Source: Streptomyces caeruleatus
GTDB taxonomy: Bacteria > Actinomycetota > Actinomycetes > Streptomycetales > Streptomycetaceae
DNA length: 64,000 nucleotides
Reading direction: 5' to 3'
Assembly (NCBI RefSeq): GCF_001514235.1
Contig: NZ_KQ948927.1
Span: forward strand, 62,763 to 126,762
Part shown: positions 8,269-16,077 of the stretch, one piece after another
Position numbering within the stretch: the first letter of the stretch is position 1
How the letters are laid out: each line of letters starts with the position of its first letter
Program-made: the position numbers and the translations under genes
The notes under the pieces: model-generated
What the model saw: only the letters and a program-made list of their open reading frames with translations
Databases searched by the model: none
Told to the model about the DNA's origin: nothing

Positions 8269-9394
8269 AAGAGGGTGCCTCCACCGGCAGTTCCGCCGTC
8301 ACCACGAACCCTCGGCGCGACCCCGGCCCAGCCGTCAGCGTGCCGCCCGCCGCGGCGAGGCGTTCTGCCAGGCCCCTCAGGCCGGTGCCGCCGATGCCCT
8401 CGCGGGGGGTGGTGACGGGGGTGCCGGTGCCGTCGTCGGTGATGGTGAGGTGGGCGTGTTCCGGGGTGCCGGAGAGGGCGATCTCGCAGTGGGTGGCGTC
8501 GCTGTGGCGGACGACGTTGGTGACCGCCTCGCGCACCACCCAGCCCAGCAGGGCCTCGGTGCGCGGCGCGAGCGGAGGGCCTGACCGGGTGATCCGAGGG
8601 GTCACACCCGCCGCCGACAGGGCCGAGCCCGCGCGGTCCAGGTCCGTCGCCAGGCTCCCGTCCCGGTAACCCGTCACCGCCTCCCGGATCTCCGTGAGCG
8701 CCTGCCGGCCGACGGACTCGATGTCGACGACCTGGGCCAGCGCGGCGTCCGGATCGCGAGCCGCCAGCCGCCGCGCCGCCTCCGACTTGACCACGATGAC
8801 GGAGAGGGTGTGACCGAGCAGGTCGTGCAGATCGCGGGAGAAGCGCAGGCGTTCCTCCTCGACCGCGCGCCGGGCCAGTTCCTCGCGGGCGGCCCGCAGT
8901 TCCCGTACCGCCTCGGACAAGGAGAGGATCGCCGCCGTCACGATCGTCGAGATCCAGGTGGCGTACGCGATGTCGAGGCCGCCCCAGCCATCCCGTACGA
9001 AGGCCGTCGCCCCGGCGAGCACGGTCACCGCGGCACCCGTCCAGCGCAGCCGCGGCATCCGTACGGCCGCCCCGGTCGCCAGCCCGAGCAGCGGGAAGAA
9101 CAGCAGCCAGGAACCGCCGTACCCCATGCCGAGCCCGCAGGTCACCGCGGCCAGCGCGGCCAGCGCGACCTGGGTGGAGGGGGACTCGCGCTTCTCCTTC
9201 ACGAAGGCGCGGGTCGCTATGTAGATGTAGAGCGAGTTGAAGACGAACAGGCCCAGGCCGCCGATCCACGGGTTGGGGGTCCGGCCCTGGAAGAGGTTGG
9301 AGAAGGAGCCCATCCCCAGCAGCAGCCACGGCAGCAGGGCGAAGCCGGTGGGGTGCGGGGCCGGCGTGCACGACACCTTGCGCATCCAGGACAT
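8249..9394 (-). CDS. Orphan sensor histidine kinase, NarL/DesK type
   Basis: 381 aa from ATG 9394 (GGGGGA upstream). An ATG at 9457 is in frame, but its GGAGG is only 1 nt away. The first half has about five hydrophobic membrane segments. Then comes a HisKA_3 dimerisation/phosphoacceptor box (RFSRDLHDLLGHTLSVIVVKS) and a HATPase domain with N box (REAVTNVVRHS) and glycine box (GGTGLRGLAERLAAAGGTL). Such kinases normally sit next to a LuxR-type response regulator, but none flanks this gene. The signal is unknown. Confidence 0.9.
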   Translation of the reverse strand: MSWMRKVSCTPAPHPTGFALLPWLLLGMGSFSNLFQGRTPNPWIGGLGLFVFNSLYIYIATRAFVKEKRESPSTQVALAALAAVTCGLGMGYGGSWLLFFPLLGLATGAAVRMPRLRWTGAAVTVLAGATAFVRDGWGGLDIAYATWISTIVTAAILSLSEAVRELRAAREELARRAVEEERLRFSRDLHDLLGHTLSVIVVKSEAARRLAARDPDAALAQVVDIESVGRQALTEIREAVTGYRDGSLATDLDRAGSALSAAGVTPRITRSGPPLAPRTEALLGWVVREAVTNVVRHSDATHCEIALSGTPEHAHLTITDDGTGTPVTTPREGIGGTGLRGLAERLAAAGGTLTAGPGSRRGFVVTAELPVEAPSFSPSGV

Positions 9395-9563
9395 GTCCCG
9401 TCCCCCGTTCACCGGTTCGGTCGTCGGGTCCGTCCTCGGCCCCGTCCTCAGTGTCATGCCTCCGACGTTACGGATCGAGGCCCGCGTCCGGCAGGGCCGC
9501 CTGTCCGCACTCCGGCAGGACAAATGTCACGGACGGGAGGGGCGGGCCGTGGCACCATGGCGA

Positions 9564-9580
9564 CCTGACACTCCGTCAGG
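9564..9580. promoter_or_regulatory. Inverted repeat overlapping or preceding the MaoC operon promoter
   Basis: Perfect arms cctgac/gtcagg around a 5-nt spacer, 4 bp upstream of the putative -35 box. The location suits an activator or second repressor site. The binding protein is not known. Confidence 0.4.
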
Positions 9581-9584
9581 AGCC

Positions 9585-9613
9585 TTCACAACTGCGGTGT
9601 GCTCGGCTATACA
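9585..9613 (+). promoter_or_regulatory. Sigma70-type promoter of the MaoC-dehydrogenase-SDR operon
   Basis: TTCACA (9585-9590) and TATACA (9608-9613) are separated by exactly 17 bp, each matching 5 of 6 consensus bases. This is unusually good for a high-GC actinomycete. It would place transcription start at about 9620, within the KstR-like operator region. Confidence 0.6.
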
Positions 9614-9626
9614 GAGGTCGCCGGAC

Positions 9627-9640
9627 TGGAACGCGTTCTA
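9627..9640. promoter_or_regulatory. KstR/TetR-type operator upstream of the MaoC operon
   Basis: TGGAACGCGTTCTA fits TNNAACNNGTTNNA, the consensus known for the TetR-family lipid regulator KstR. It lies inside a 16-bp near-palindrome (9626-9641) with one mismatched pair. It sits just downstream of the -10 box, where a repressor would block elongation. Which regulator binds in this organism is inference. Confidence 0.55.
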
Positions 9641-9723
9641 GATCGGCCCGCGACGACCTCGGTGCGGCCGACGGTGCGGACGGCCGTACCGGGGTCTTGA
9701 CCGAAGCCACTGTCAGGAGCCGT

Positions 9724-10581
9724 ATGCCCATCGACGCAGCCAAGGCCCTCGCCGCCGAACCCCGGACCGGCGAGATCTCCTGGAACTCCAAGGACGTCCA
9801 GCTCTACCACCTGGGCATCGGCGCGGGCATCCCGGCCACCGACCCCGACGAGCTGCGCTACACCCTGGAGTCCCGTCTGCACGTCCTGCCCAGCTTCGCC
9901 ACCGTCGCCGGCTCGGGCTCGCCCGGCGTGATCAGCGGACTGTCCATGCCGGGCATCGACGTCGACCTCGCCCGCGTCCTGCACGGCGGCCAGTCGCTCA
10001 CCGTCCACCGGCCCCTCCCGACGGCGGGCACCGCCACCGCCACCCACCGCGTCGCCGCCGTCCACGACAAGGGCAAGGCGGCCGTCCTGGTCCTGCGGAC
10101 CGAAGTCGCCGACGCCGAGGGCCCGTTGTGGACCAACGACGCCCAGATCTTCATCCGCGGCGAGGGCGGCTGGGGCGGCGACCGAGGCCCCTCCGCCCGC
10201 CTCGACCCCCCGGCCGGCGAGCCCGACCGGACCGTCGAGCGGCCCGTCCGCGAGGACCAGGCGCTGCTCTACCGCCTCTGCGGCGACTGGAACCCGCTGC
10301 ACGCCGACCCCGAGTTCGCCAAGGTCGCCGGGTTCGAGCGGCCCATCCTGCACGGGCTGTGCACCTACGGCATCACGCTGAAGGCCGTCGTCGACACGCT
10401 GCTCGGCGGCGATGTGACCCGGGTGCGGTCCTACGTCACCCGGTTCGCCGGGGTCGTGTACCCCGGGGAGACCCTGCGCATCCGCATGTGGCGGCAGGAC
10501 GGTGCCGTACGGGTCGCGGTCAGCGCGGTCGAGCGGGAGGACGCGCCCGTCCTCGCCGACACCGTCGTCGAACACTCCTGA
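9724..10581 (+). CDS. MaoC-family 2-enoyl-CoA hydratase
   Basis: 285 aa, ATG with AGGAG (9715-9719). Double hot-dog protein of the hydratase-2/MFE-2 type. The C-terminal half carries the signature YRLCGDWNPLHADPEFAKVA and FERPILHGLCTYG, with the catalytic Asp/His pair (D of GDWNPLH and the following H). It should add water to trans-2-enoyl-CoA to give a 3-hydroxyacyl-CoA, matching the SDR two genes on. First gene of a three-gene operon behind a KstR-like operator. Confidence 0.92.
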   Translation: MPIDAAKALAAEPRTGEISWNSKDVQLYHLGIGAGIPATDPDELRYTLESRLHVLPSFATVAGSGSPGVISGLSMPGIDVDLARVLHGGQSLTVHRPLPTAGTATATHRVAAVHDKGKAAVLVLRTEVADAEGPLWTNDAQIFIRGEGGWGGDRGPSARLDPPAGEPDRTVERPVREDQALLYRLCGDWNPLHADPEFAKVAGFERPILHGLCTYGITLKAVVDTLLGGDVTRVRSYVTRFAGVVYPGETLRIRMWRQDGAVRVAVSAVEREDAPVLADTVVEHS

Positions 10582-10613
10582 ACCCAGAACGCCGTACGAG
10601 GGGAGCCCGCACC

Positions 10614-11690
10614 ATGCGCGCAGCCGTACTGCACGAGACCGGCCAGGACAAGCTGGAGGTCCTCGACGACGTCGAGGCGGTGGGCTTCGGGCCCGGCCGG
10701 GTGAGGGTCCGGGTACGGGCCACCGGGCTGTGTCACTCGGACCTGTCCGCGATGAACGGCGTACTGCCCCAGCCCGCGCCCTTCGTACCCGGCCACGAAG
10801 GCGCCGGCGAGATCGTCGAGGTCGGGGAGGGCGTCCGTGACCTGAAGCCCGGTGACCGGGTCGTCGTCTGCTGGCTGCCCGCCTGCGGTGCCTGTGCCGC
10901 CTGCAAGCGCGGCCAGACCGAACTGTGCCTGGCCGGGTTCATGAACGCCGGCACCCCCAACTTCAAACGCCCCGCCGGGGACGTCTTCGGCTTCGCCGGC
11001 ACCGGAACCTTCGCCGAGGAGGTCGTCGTCGACGCAGGCTGCGCGGTGCCGATCCCCGACGACGTGCCCTTCGACATCGCCGCCCTCATCGGCTGCGGGG
11101 TGACCACCGGGCTCGGTGCCGCGCTCAACACCGCCGACGTGGAGGCCGGCTCGTCGGTCGCCGTCATCGGCTGCGGCGGCGTCGGCATCTCCGCGATCCA
11201 GGGCGCCCGGCTCAAGGGCGCCGCCGAGATCGTCGCCGTCGACCCGGTCGCCTCGCGCCGCGAGTCCGCGCTCCGGTTCGGCGCCACGAAGGCGGTCGCC
11301 CCGGACGGGCTGGCCGACGCCAAGCAGCAGGTCACGGCCGGTGAGGGCTTCGACTACGTCTTCGAGGTCGTCGGCAGGTCGGCCACCGCCCGCACGGCCT
11401 ACGAGAACACCCGGCGCGGCGGCACCCTCGTCGTCGTCGGCGCGGGCGCCATGGACGACTTCCTCCAGCTCAACATGTTCGAGCTGTTCTTCGACGAGAA
11501 GCGGATCCTGCCGTCCATGTACGGCGGCGGAGACGTCCTGCGCTCCTACGAGCGCACGATCGCCCTCTGGCGCGCGGGCCGTATCGACCTCGCCGGCCTG
11601 ATCACGCACCGGGTGCCGCTGGCCGACATCAACGAGGCCCTGGACCAGATGCGCACGGGCACGGCCCTGCGCACCTGCATAGAGATCTGA
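10614..11690 (+). CDS. Zinc-dependent alcohol dehydrogenase family protein
   Basis: 358 aa, ATG with GGGGAG upstream. MDR fold with catalytic zinc ligands in GLCHSD and GHEGAGE, the four-Cys structural zinc lobe (CWLPACGACAACKRGQTELC) and an NAD-binding GCGGVG motif. Resembles class III-type NAD(H)-dependent alcohol/formaldehyde dehydrogenases. Between a MaoC hydratase and a 3-hydroxyacyl-type SDR it likely oxidises a long or lipid-derived alcohol. The substrate is not determined. Confidence 0.9.
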   Translation: MRAAVLHETGQDKLEVLDDVEAVGFGPGRVRVRVRATGLCHSDLSAMNGVLPQPAPFVPGHEGAGEIVEVGEGVRDLKPGDRVVVCWLPACGACAACKRGQTELCLAGFMNAGTPNFKRPAGDVFGFAGTGTFAEEVVVDAGCAVPIPDDVPFDIAALIGCGVTTGLGAALNTADVEAGSSVAVIGCGGVGISAIQGARLKGAAEIVAVDPVASRRESALRFGATKAVAPDGLADAKQQVTAGEGFDYVFEVVGRSATARTAYENTRRGGTLVVVGAGAMDDFLQLNMFELFFDEKRILPSMYGGGDVLRSYERTIALWRAGRIDLAGLITHRVPLADINEALDQMRTGTALRTCIEI

Positions 11691-11715
11691 ACCCACCTGC
11701 TGCGAAGGGGCGTTG

Positions 11716-12654
11716 ATGTCACTGCCACTCGAAGGCCTCGCCGCGATCGTCACCGGCGCCGGGCGCGGGCTCGGCCGGGCAGAGGCGCTCGAACTCGCCC
11801 GGCTCGGCGCGGCCGTCGTCGTCAACGACTACGGACAGCCCGGCCGGGACGGCTCGGGCGAGGCCTCCGCCGGGCCCGCCGAGGAGGTCGCCGCCGAGAT
11901 CCGCGCGACGGGCGGCACGGCAGTCGCCCACACCGGGGACGTCGCCGACTTCCAACAGGCCTCGGCACTGGTCGAGTTGGCCGTAGCCGAGTTCGGCAAG
12001 CTGGACATCCTGGTCAACAACGCGGGCATCCTGCGCGACCGTATGGTCTTCTCCATGGCGGAGGGTGAGTGGGACTCGGTGATCCGGGTCCATCTCAAGG
12101 GACACTTCAACACCGTCCGTTTCGCCGCCGCGCACTGGCGCGAGCGGTCCAAGGCGGTGGGCGGGCCGGTGTACGGACGGATCGTGAACACCTCCTCGGA
12201 GGCGTTCCTGGCGGGCTCGGCCGGGCAGCCCAACTACGCGGCCGCGAAGGGCGGCATCGTCGGGCTCACCACCTCCACCGCCCTCGCGCTCGCCAAGTAC
12301 GGCGTCACCGCCAACGCCATCTGCCCGCGCGCCCGCACCCGGATGACCGAGGACGTCTTCGCCGGCCTCGCCCGGCCGGACGACGGACTGGACCCGCTCG
12401 CCCCGGAGCATGTCGCCCCGCTCGTCGGCTACCTGGCCTCACCGGCCGCCGCCCGGGTCAACGGCCAGCTGCTCGTCGTCCACGGCGGCATGGTGGCCGT
12501 CGTCGAACGGCCGCGGATCGCCGCGAAGTTCGACAGCAAGCAGGAGACGTTCACCTACGACGAGCTCGACGCGCTGCTCACCTCGCACTTCGCCGGGCGG
12601 CCGGCGGGAGAGACGTTCGGGGCGGCGGAGGTGCTGGGGCTGAAGCGGGCCTGA
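11716..12654 (+). CDS. SDR oxidoreductase, 3-hydroxyacyl-CoA dehydrogenase type
   Basis: 312 aa. ATG at 11716 with GAAGGGG upstream. TGAGRGLGRAEA cofactor motif, NNAGILRD, and a YxxxK active site (YAAAKGGIVGLT). The first 250 residues resemble the dehydrogenase part of peroxisomal multifunctional enzyme 2; the C-terminal tail is longer than in minimal SDRs. Paired with the MaoC hydratase it would do the next beta-oxidation step, 3-hydroxyacyl-CoA to 3-ketoacyl-CoA. Confidence 0.92.
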   Translation: MSLPLEGLAAIVTGAGRGLGRAEALELARLGAAVVVNDYGQPGRDGSGEASAGPAEEVAAEIRATGGTAVAHTGDVADFQQASALVELAVAEFGKLDILVNNAGILRDRMVFSMAEGEWDSVIRVHLKGHFNTVRFAAAHWRERSKAVGGPVYGRIVNTSSEAFLAGSAGQPNYAAAKGGIVGLTTSTALALAKYGVTANAICPRARTRMTEDVFAGLARPDDGLDPLAPEHVAPLVGYLASPAAARVNGQLLVVHGGMVAVVERPRIAAKFDSKQETFTYDELDALLTSHFAGRPAGETFGAAEVLGLKRA

Positions 12655-12685
12655 CGCGGGACCGGAGGCGGCGGTGGAAATGGGA

Positions 12686-12716
12686 ACGGCCCCGTCCCTC
12701 GTGAGGACAGGGCCGT
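12686..12716. terminator. Bidirectional hairpin terminator
   Basis: 12-bp stem (one C/A mismatch on this strand, G-U in RNA) with a 7-nt loop, 12686-12697 pairing with 12705-12716. It lies between the convergent SDR and the small gene at 12737. Confidence 0.8.
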
Positions 12717-12736
12717 ATGCCGTTGCTAGCGCGGCG

Positions 12737-12901
12737 TCAGGCGGCCGTCTCGGTCTCCTCGACCGGCTTGCGGTGACGGCCGCGGGGGGCCGTCTCGCCG
12801 TCCTGGGCGGACACCGGGCCCCGGTGCCTGCCGTGACCGGCGGCCTTCTGAACGTCGTGAACGTCGGCCGGCCCCGGCTGGGTCGTGCTGGCGTTACTCA
12901 T
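12737..12901 (-). CDS. Small conserved Streptomyces protein, 54 aa
   Basis: ATG at 12901 with a GGTGAG-like site upstream. Polar, His/Arg-rich protein with two RHR/GRHR stretches (KAAGHGRHRGP and PRGRHRKP) and an acidic end. No signal peptide, membrane segment or known domain. Bracketed by a terminator and an AT-richer leader, which supports a real gene. Function unknown. Confidence 0.6.
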   Translation of the reverse strand: MSNASTTQPGPADVHDVQKAAGHGRHRGPVSAQDGETAPRGRHRKPVEETETAA

Positions 12902-12996
12902 CGGAAAACTCACCCCGTCAACATGATCTTTCTTACAGCCGGGCGAGTTTAACCAGAGCACCATGGGCCGAATCCAGGCGCCCACGCCAACCGCCA

Positions 12997-14184
12997 CTAC
13001 TTCGTTACAAGACCGCCCAACGGGGCTTGCTGGAGCGGCACGGGGCGCTGCCGCGCGGGGGGCGAGGGGGCCTTTGGGGGTGCCGGGTGCTGTTGTTGGG
13101 CGGGTGCGGCGGCGTCGTGGCTTGTCGCGCAGTTCCCCGCGCCCCTTGAGGGGGTTTCCCTGTGCGGCGTTTCCCAGCCGGCGACGCCGCACCCCATCTC
13201 CTGTGTCGCGTACGGCAGTTGCAGCACCCCCTCCCGGGTCCACCAACCCGACCCCGCCAACCACCCTTCCGGTGCCGGGAGATGGCGTACCTGGCGTTCG
13301 GCCGCGCTCCAGACGCCGACCCAGGTGCCGGCCGGGCCGTCGATGCGCAACGCCACCCCGCAGCCCTCCGGGGTCAGCACCTGGCCCGGCTGGATCGCGA
13401 ACGGCGTCACCACGCAGTCGGGCATCCGCAGGCACTCCGGGAAGCGCACCGGAAGCGTGCTGCCCAGCACGCCCCAGCCCAGCCGTTCCCGACCCGGCGA
13501 GGGAGCGTCCGACCGGATCAGCAGCAGCCCGCTGTCCGGGTCGGCGAGCGCCAGCCGGTCGTCGCTGTCGTCCGTGATCTGCAGCAGCGGAGAGACCTCG
13601 CCGCCCCGCTCCAGGTCGACCACGACGGCCTTCGTACGGCCCCCGGACTCCCGGTCCAGGGCCAGCATCCGCCCGCCCCGGTCCAGCCACACCCCGCCCG
13701 AGCAGCGCCCCGGGACCTCCGCGAGCCGCTCGGGCCCGAAGGCACCCCCCGCCACCAGCCACACCGCGCTGGAGCGCCGGCCGACCGCGAGGGCGTACGC
13801 CTTGTCGCCGCCCGGCGCCGGGGGCAGCAGCCGCAGCCGGGTCTGCTCGTCCGGGCACTGCACCGCGCCCAGCGGCAGCTCACCGGTGCCGGGGCCGGTC
13901 GGGTACAGCAGCGAGAACAGGTGCCGTCCGTCGGTCCGGCGGCAGATCAGGACCCGCCCGTCGCCCATCGGCTGCACCTCGGTGCCGGGCTCCTCCGGCT
14001 GATGGGCGGGCAGCGGCACGGCATACGGCTCGGGGCCGTCCAGGGTCCACCGCTCCGGGAACCAGCAGTCCCCGGACGGCGCGAGACGGGCGGCGTAGGA
14101 ACCGTCCGCCGTGATGCTGCACCCCGCCCGAGGCGCGTCGCCGTCCTCGTGCTCCGCCGCAGGCTCGATCGCACAGGCCGTCAT
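12997..14184 (-). CDS. Conserved hypothetical protein (beta-propeller-like)
   Basis: 395 aa. ATG at 14184 preceded by GGAGGTGACC. The body (about 1-340) has recurring strands such as GDGRVLICRRTDGRHLF, KAYALAVGRRSSAVWLVAGG and SGLLLIRSD, which suggests a propeller of WD/Kelch-like blades; the family is not recognised. The last 50 or so residues are Pro/Ala/Gln-rich and come from reading through an interspersed GC-rich repeat (13114-13154), so the native protein may have ended earlier. No signal peptide, so probably cytoplasmic. Confidence 0.75.
   Translation of the reverse strand: MTACAIEPAAEHEDGDAPRAGCSITADGSYAARLAPSGDCWFPERWTLDGPEPYAVPLPAHQPEEPGTEVQPMGDGRVLICRRTDGRHLFSLLYPTGPGTGELPLGAVQCPDEQTRLRLLPPAPGGDKAYALAVGRRSSAVWLVAGGAFGPERLAEVPGRCSGGVWLDRGGRMLALDRESGGRTKAVVVDLERGGEVSPLLQITDDSDDRLALADPDSGLLLIRSDAPSPGRERLGWGVLGSTLPVRFPECLRMPDCVVTPFAIQPGQVLTPEGCGVALRIDGPAGTWVGVWSAAERQVRHLPAPEGWLAGSGWWTREGVLQLPYATQEMGCGVAGWETPHRETPSRGAGNCATSHDAAAPAQQQHPAPPKAPSPPARQRPVPLQQAPLGGLVTK
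13114..13154. repeat. Interspersed GC-rich Streptomyces repeat (copy A)
   Basis: Carries the GGGGCGCGGGGAACTGCGCG core (on the minus strand) ending in a CCCCTTGAGGGGG mini-palindrome. The same core recurs at 30857, 53304 and 58613 in this window. Here it forms part of the 3' end of the preceding reading frame. Confidence 0.7.
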
Positions 14185-14462
14185 GGTCCGGTCACCTCCG
14201 GTAACGAAGCTAGTTTTCGCACGCGCGGGCGTGGGATCGACGAGGTTCGGCTTCACACAAAGGGGTGGCCCAGGAACGATTCGCCTGAGGTAACGGGGGT
14301 GATTGTGCTGGGCGGGCCGGAGGTGGCCGCGGGCCGATCGGCAGCGTCGCGCCCGCAAAGACCACCGCAACCATCAAGTGGGGAACCACGACGGCGATCA
14401 GCCACCTACGCGAGAGCGGCGCCGGTTCAGGCGCACAGAGGTGCCCAGGTAGCCTTTCCTTC

Positions 14463-15317
14463 GTGCCCCGTCTGTCTGAAGTCATCGCCGCGCTGGAGAC
14501 CCTGTGGCCCGCCGAGCGGGCCGAGTCCTGGGACGCGGTCGGCACCGTCGTGGGCGACCCCGACCAGGAGGTCTCCCGGGTCCTGTTCGCCGTCGACCCG
14601 GTCCAGGAGATCGTGGACGAGGCGGTGAAGCTGGGCGCCGACCTGCTGGTCACCCACCATCCGCTCTATCTGCGCGGTACGACGACCGTCGCGGCCTCCA
14701 CCTTCAAGGGCCGGGTCGTGCACACGCTGATCAAGAACGACATCGCCCTGCACGTGGCGCACACCAACGCCGACACCGCCGACCCGGGAGTCAGCGACGC
14801 GCTGGCCGGCGCCCTGGACCTGCGGGTCGTAGGACCGCTGGTGCCGGACGCGAACGACCCGGCGGGCCGCCGGGGTCTGGGCCGGATCTGCGAACTCGAC
14901 CACCCGCTGACCGTCCGTGAACTCGCCGCCCGCGCCGCCGAGCGGCTGCCCGCCACCGCGCAGGGCATCCGCGTGGCCGGCGACCCCGAGGCGACGGTCC
15001 GCACGATCGCCGTCAGCGGCGGCTCCGGCGACAGCCTCTTCGACCAGGTCCGGGCCGCCGGCGTCGACGCCTTCCTCACCGCGGACCTCCGCCACCACCC
15101 GGCGTCCGAGGCCGTGGCCCACAGTCCTCTCGCGCTGCTCGACGCGGCGCACTGGGCCACCGAGTGGCCCTGGTGCGAGCTGGCCGCCACCCAGCTCGAC
15201 GAGATCTCCGACCGCAACGGATGGGACCTGCGCGTCCACGTCTCGAAGACGGTCACCGACCCCTGGACCGCCCACGCGGCATCCACCGTCACCGACACAA
15301 CTGGAGCCCCCAACTGA
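14463..15317 (+). CDS. Nif3-like dinuclear metal center hexameric protein
   Basis: 284 aa from GTG 14463. Nif3/YqfO family (annotated as GTP cyclohydrolase 1 type 2 homologue) with metal-binding motifs VTHHPLYL, HVAHTNADT and a C-terminal HxxxE-type region (DLRHHPASEAV). The biochemical role of the family is unresolved. Its stop overlaps the CTG start of the zinc-ribbon gene, so the two are co-translated, as is usual in actinomycetes. Confidence 0.93.
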   Translation: MPRLSEVIAALETLWPAERAESWDAVGTVVGDPDQEVSRVLFAVDPVQEIVDEAVKLGADLLVTHHPLYLRGTTTVAASTFKGRVVHTLIKNDIALHVAHTNADTADPGVSDALAGALDLRVVGPLVPDANDPAGRRGLGRICELDHPLTVRELAARAAERLPATAQGIRVAGDPEATVRTIAVSGGSGDSLFDQVRAAGVDAFLTADLRHHPASEAVAHSPLALLDAAHWATEWPWCELAATQLDEISDRNGWDLRVHVSKTVTDPWTAHAASTVTDTTGAPN

Positions 15318-16057
15318 ACGCCGCGCCCGCCGACCAGATCCGCCTCCTCGACGTCCAGGCCCTCGACGTCCGGCTCCAGCAGCTCGCGCACCGGCGGAGG
15401 TCGCTGCCCGAGCACGCCGAGATCGAGTCGCTGACCAAGGACCACACCCAGCTGCGCGACCTGCTCGTGGCCGCGCAGACCGAGGAGAGCGACACCGCCC
15501 GCGAGCAGACCAAGGCCGAGCAGGACGTGGACCAGGTGCGCCAGCGCGCCACCCGCGACCAGCAGCGCCTGGACTCCGGCGCCATCACCTCCCCGAAGGA
15601 CCTGGAGAACCTCCAGCACGAGATCGCCTCCCTCGCCAAGCGCCAGGGCGACCTGGAGGACATCGTCCTGGAGGTCATGGAGCGCCGGGAGTCCGCGCAG
15701 GAGCGGGTCGCCGAGCTGACCGAGCGGGTCGGCGCCGTGCAGGGGAAGGTCGACGACGCGACCGCCCGCCGGGACGCCGCGTTCGAGGAGATCGACGGCG
15801 AGGTGGCCACCGTGACGAAGGAGCGCGAGGTCATCGCGAGCGCTGTCCCGGCCGACCTGCTCAAGCTCTACGACAAGCTGCGCGAGCAGCAGGGCGGCAT
15901 CGGCGCGGCCAAGCTGTACCAGCGCACCTGCCAGGGCTGCCGCCAGGAGCTCGCCATCACCGAGCTGAACGAGATCCGCCAGGCGGCTCCGGACACCGTC
16001 GTGCGCTGCGAGAACTGCCGCCGGATCCTGGTGCGTACGGCCGAGTCCGGCCTTTAA
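15314..16057 (+). CDS. C4-type zinc ribbon coiled-coil protein (zf-RING_7 family), CTG start
   Basis: 247 aa. The start is taken as CTG at 15314 (CTGA overlap with the Nif3 stop) because GGAG lies 7 nt upstream and the protein starts at the family position (NAAPADQIRLLDVQALD). No ATG or GTG lies near. Residues about 30-175 are a long charged coiled coil. The C-terminus holds a four-cysteine zinc ribbon (CQGC and CENC). Probably a nucleic-acid or tethering protein; the family lacks a firm function. Sits between Nif3 and RNase H/phosphatase, a conserved actinobacterial order. Confidence 0.88.
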   Translation: MNAAPADQIRLLDVQALDVRLQQLAHRRRSLPEHAEIESLTKDHTQLRDLLVAAQTEESDTAREQTKAEQDVDQVRQRATRDQQRLDSGAITSPKDLENLQHEIASLAKRQGDLEDIVLEVMERRESAQERVAELTERVGAVQGKVDDATARRDAAFEEIDGEVATVTKEREVIASAVPADLLKLYDKLREQQGGIGAAKLYQRTCQGCRQELAITELNEIRQAAPDTVVRCENCRRILVRTAESGL

Positions 16058-16077
16058 GAGCCCAGGGAGTCTGTGCC

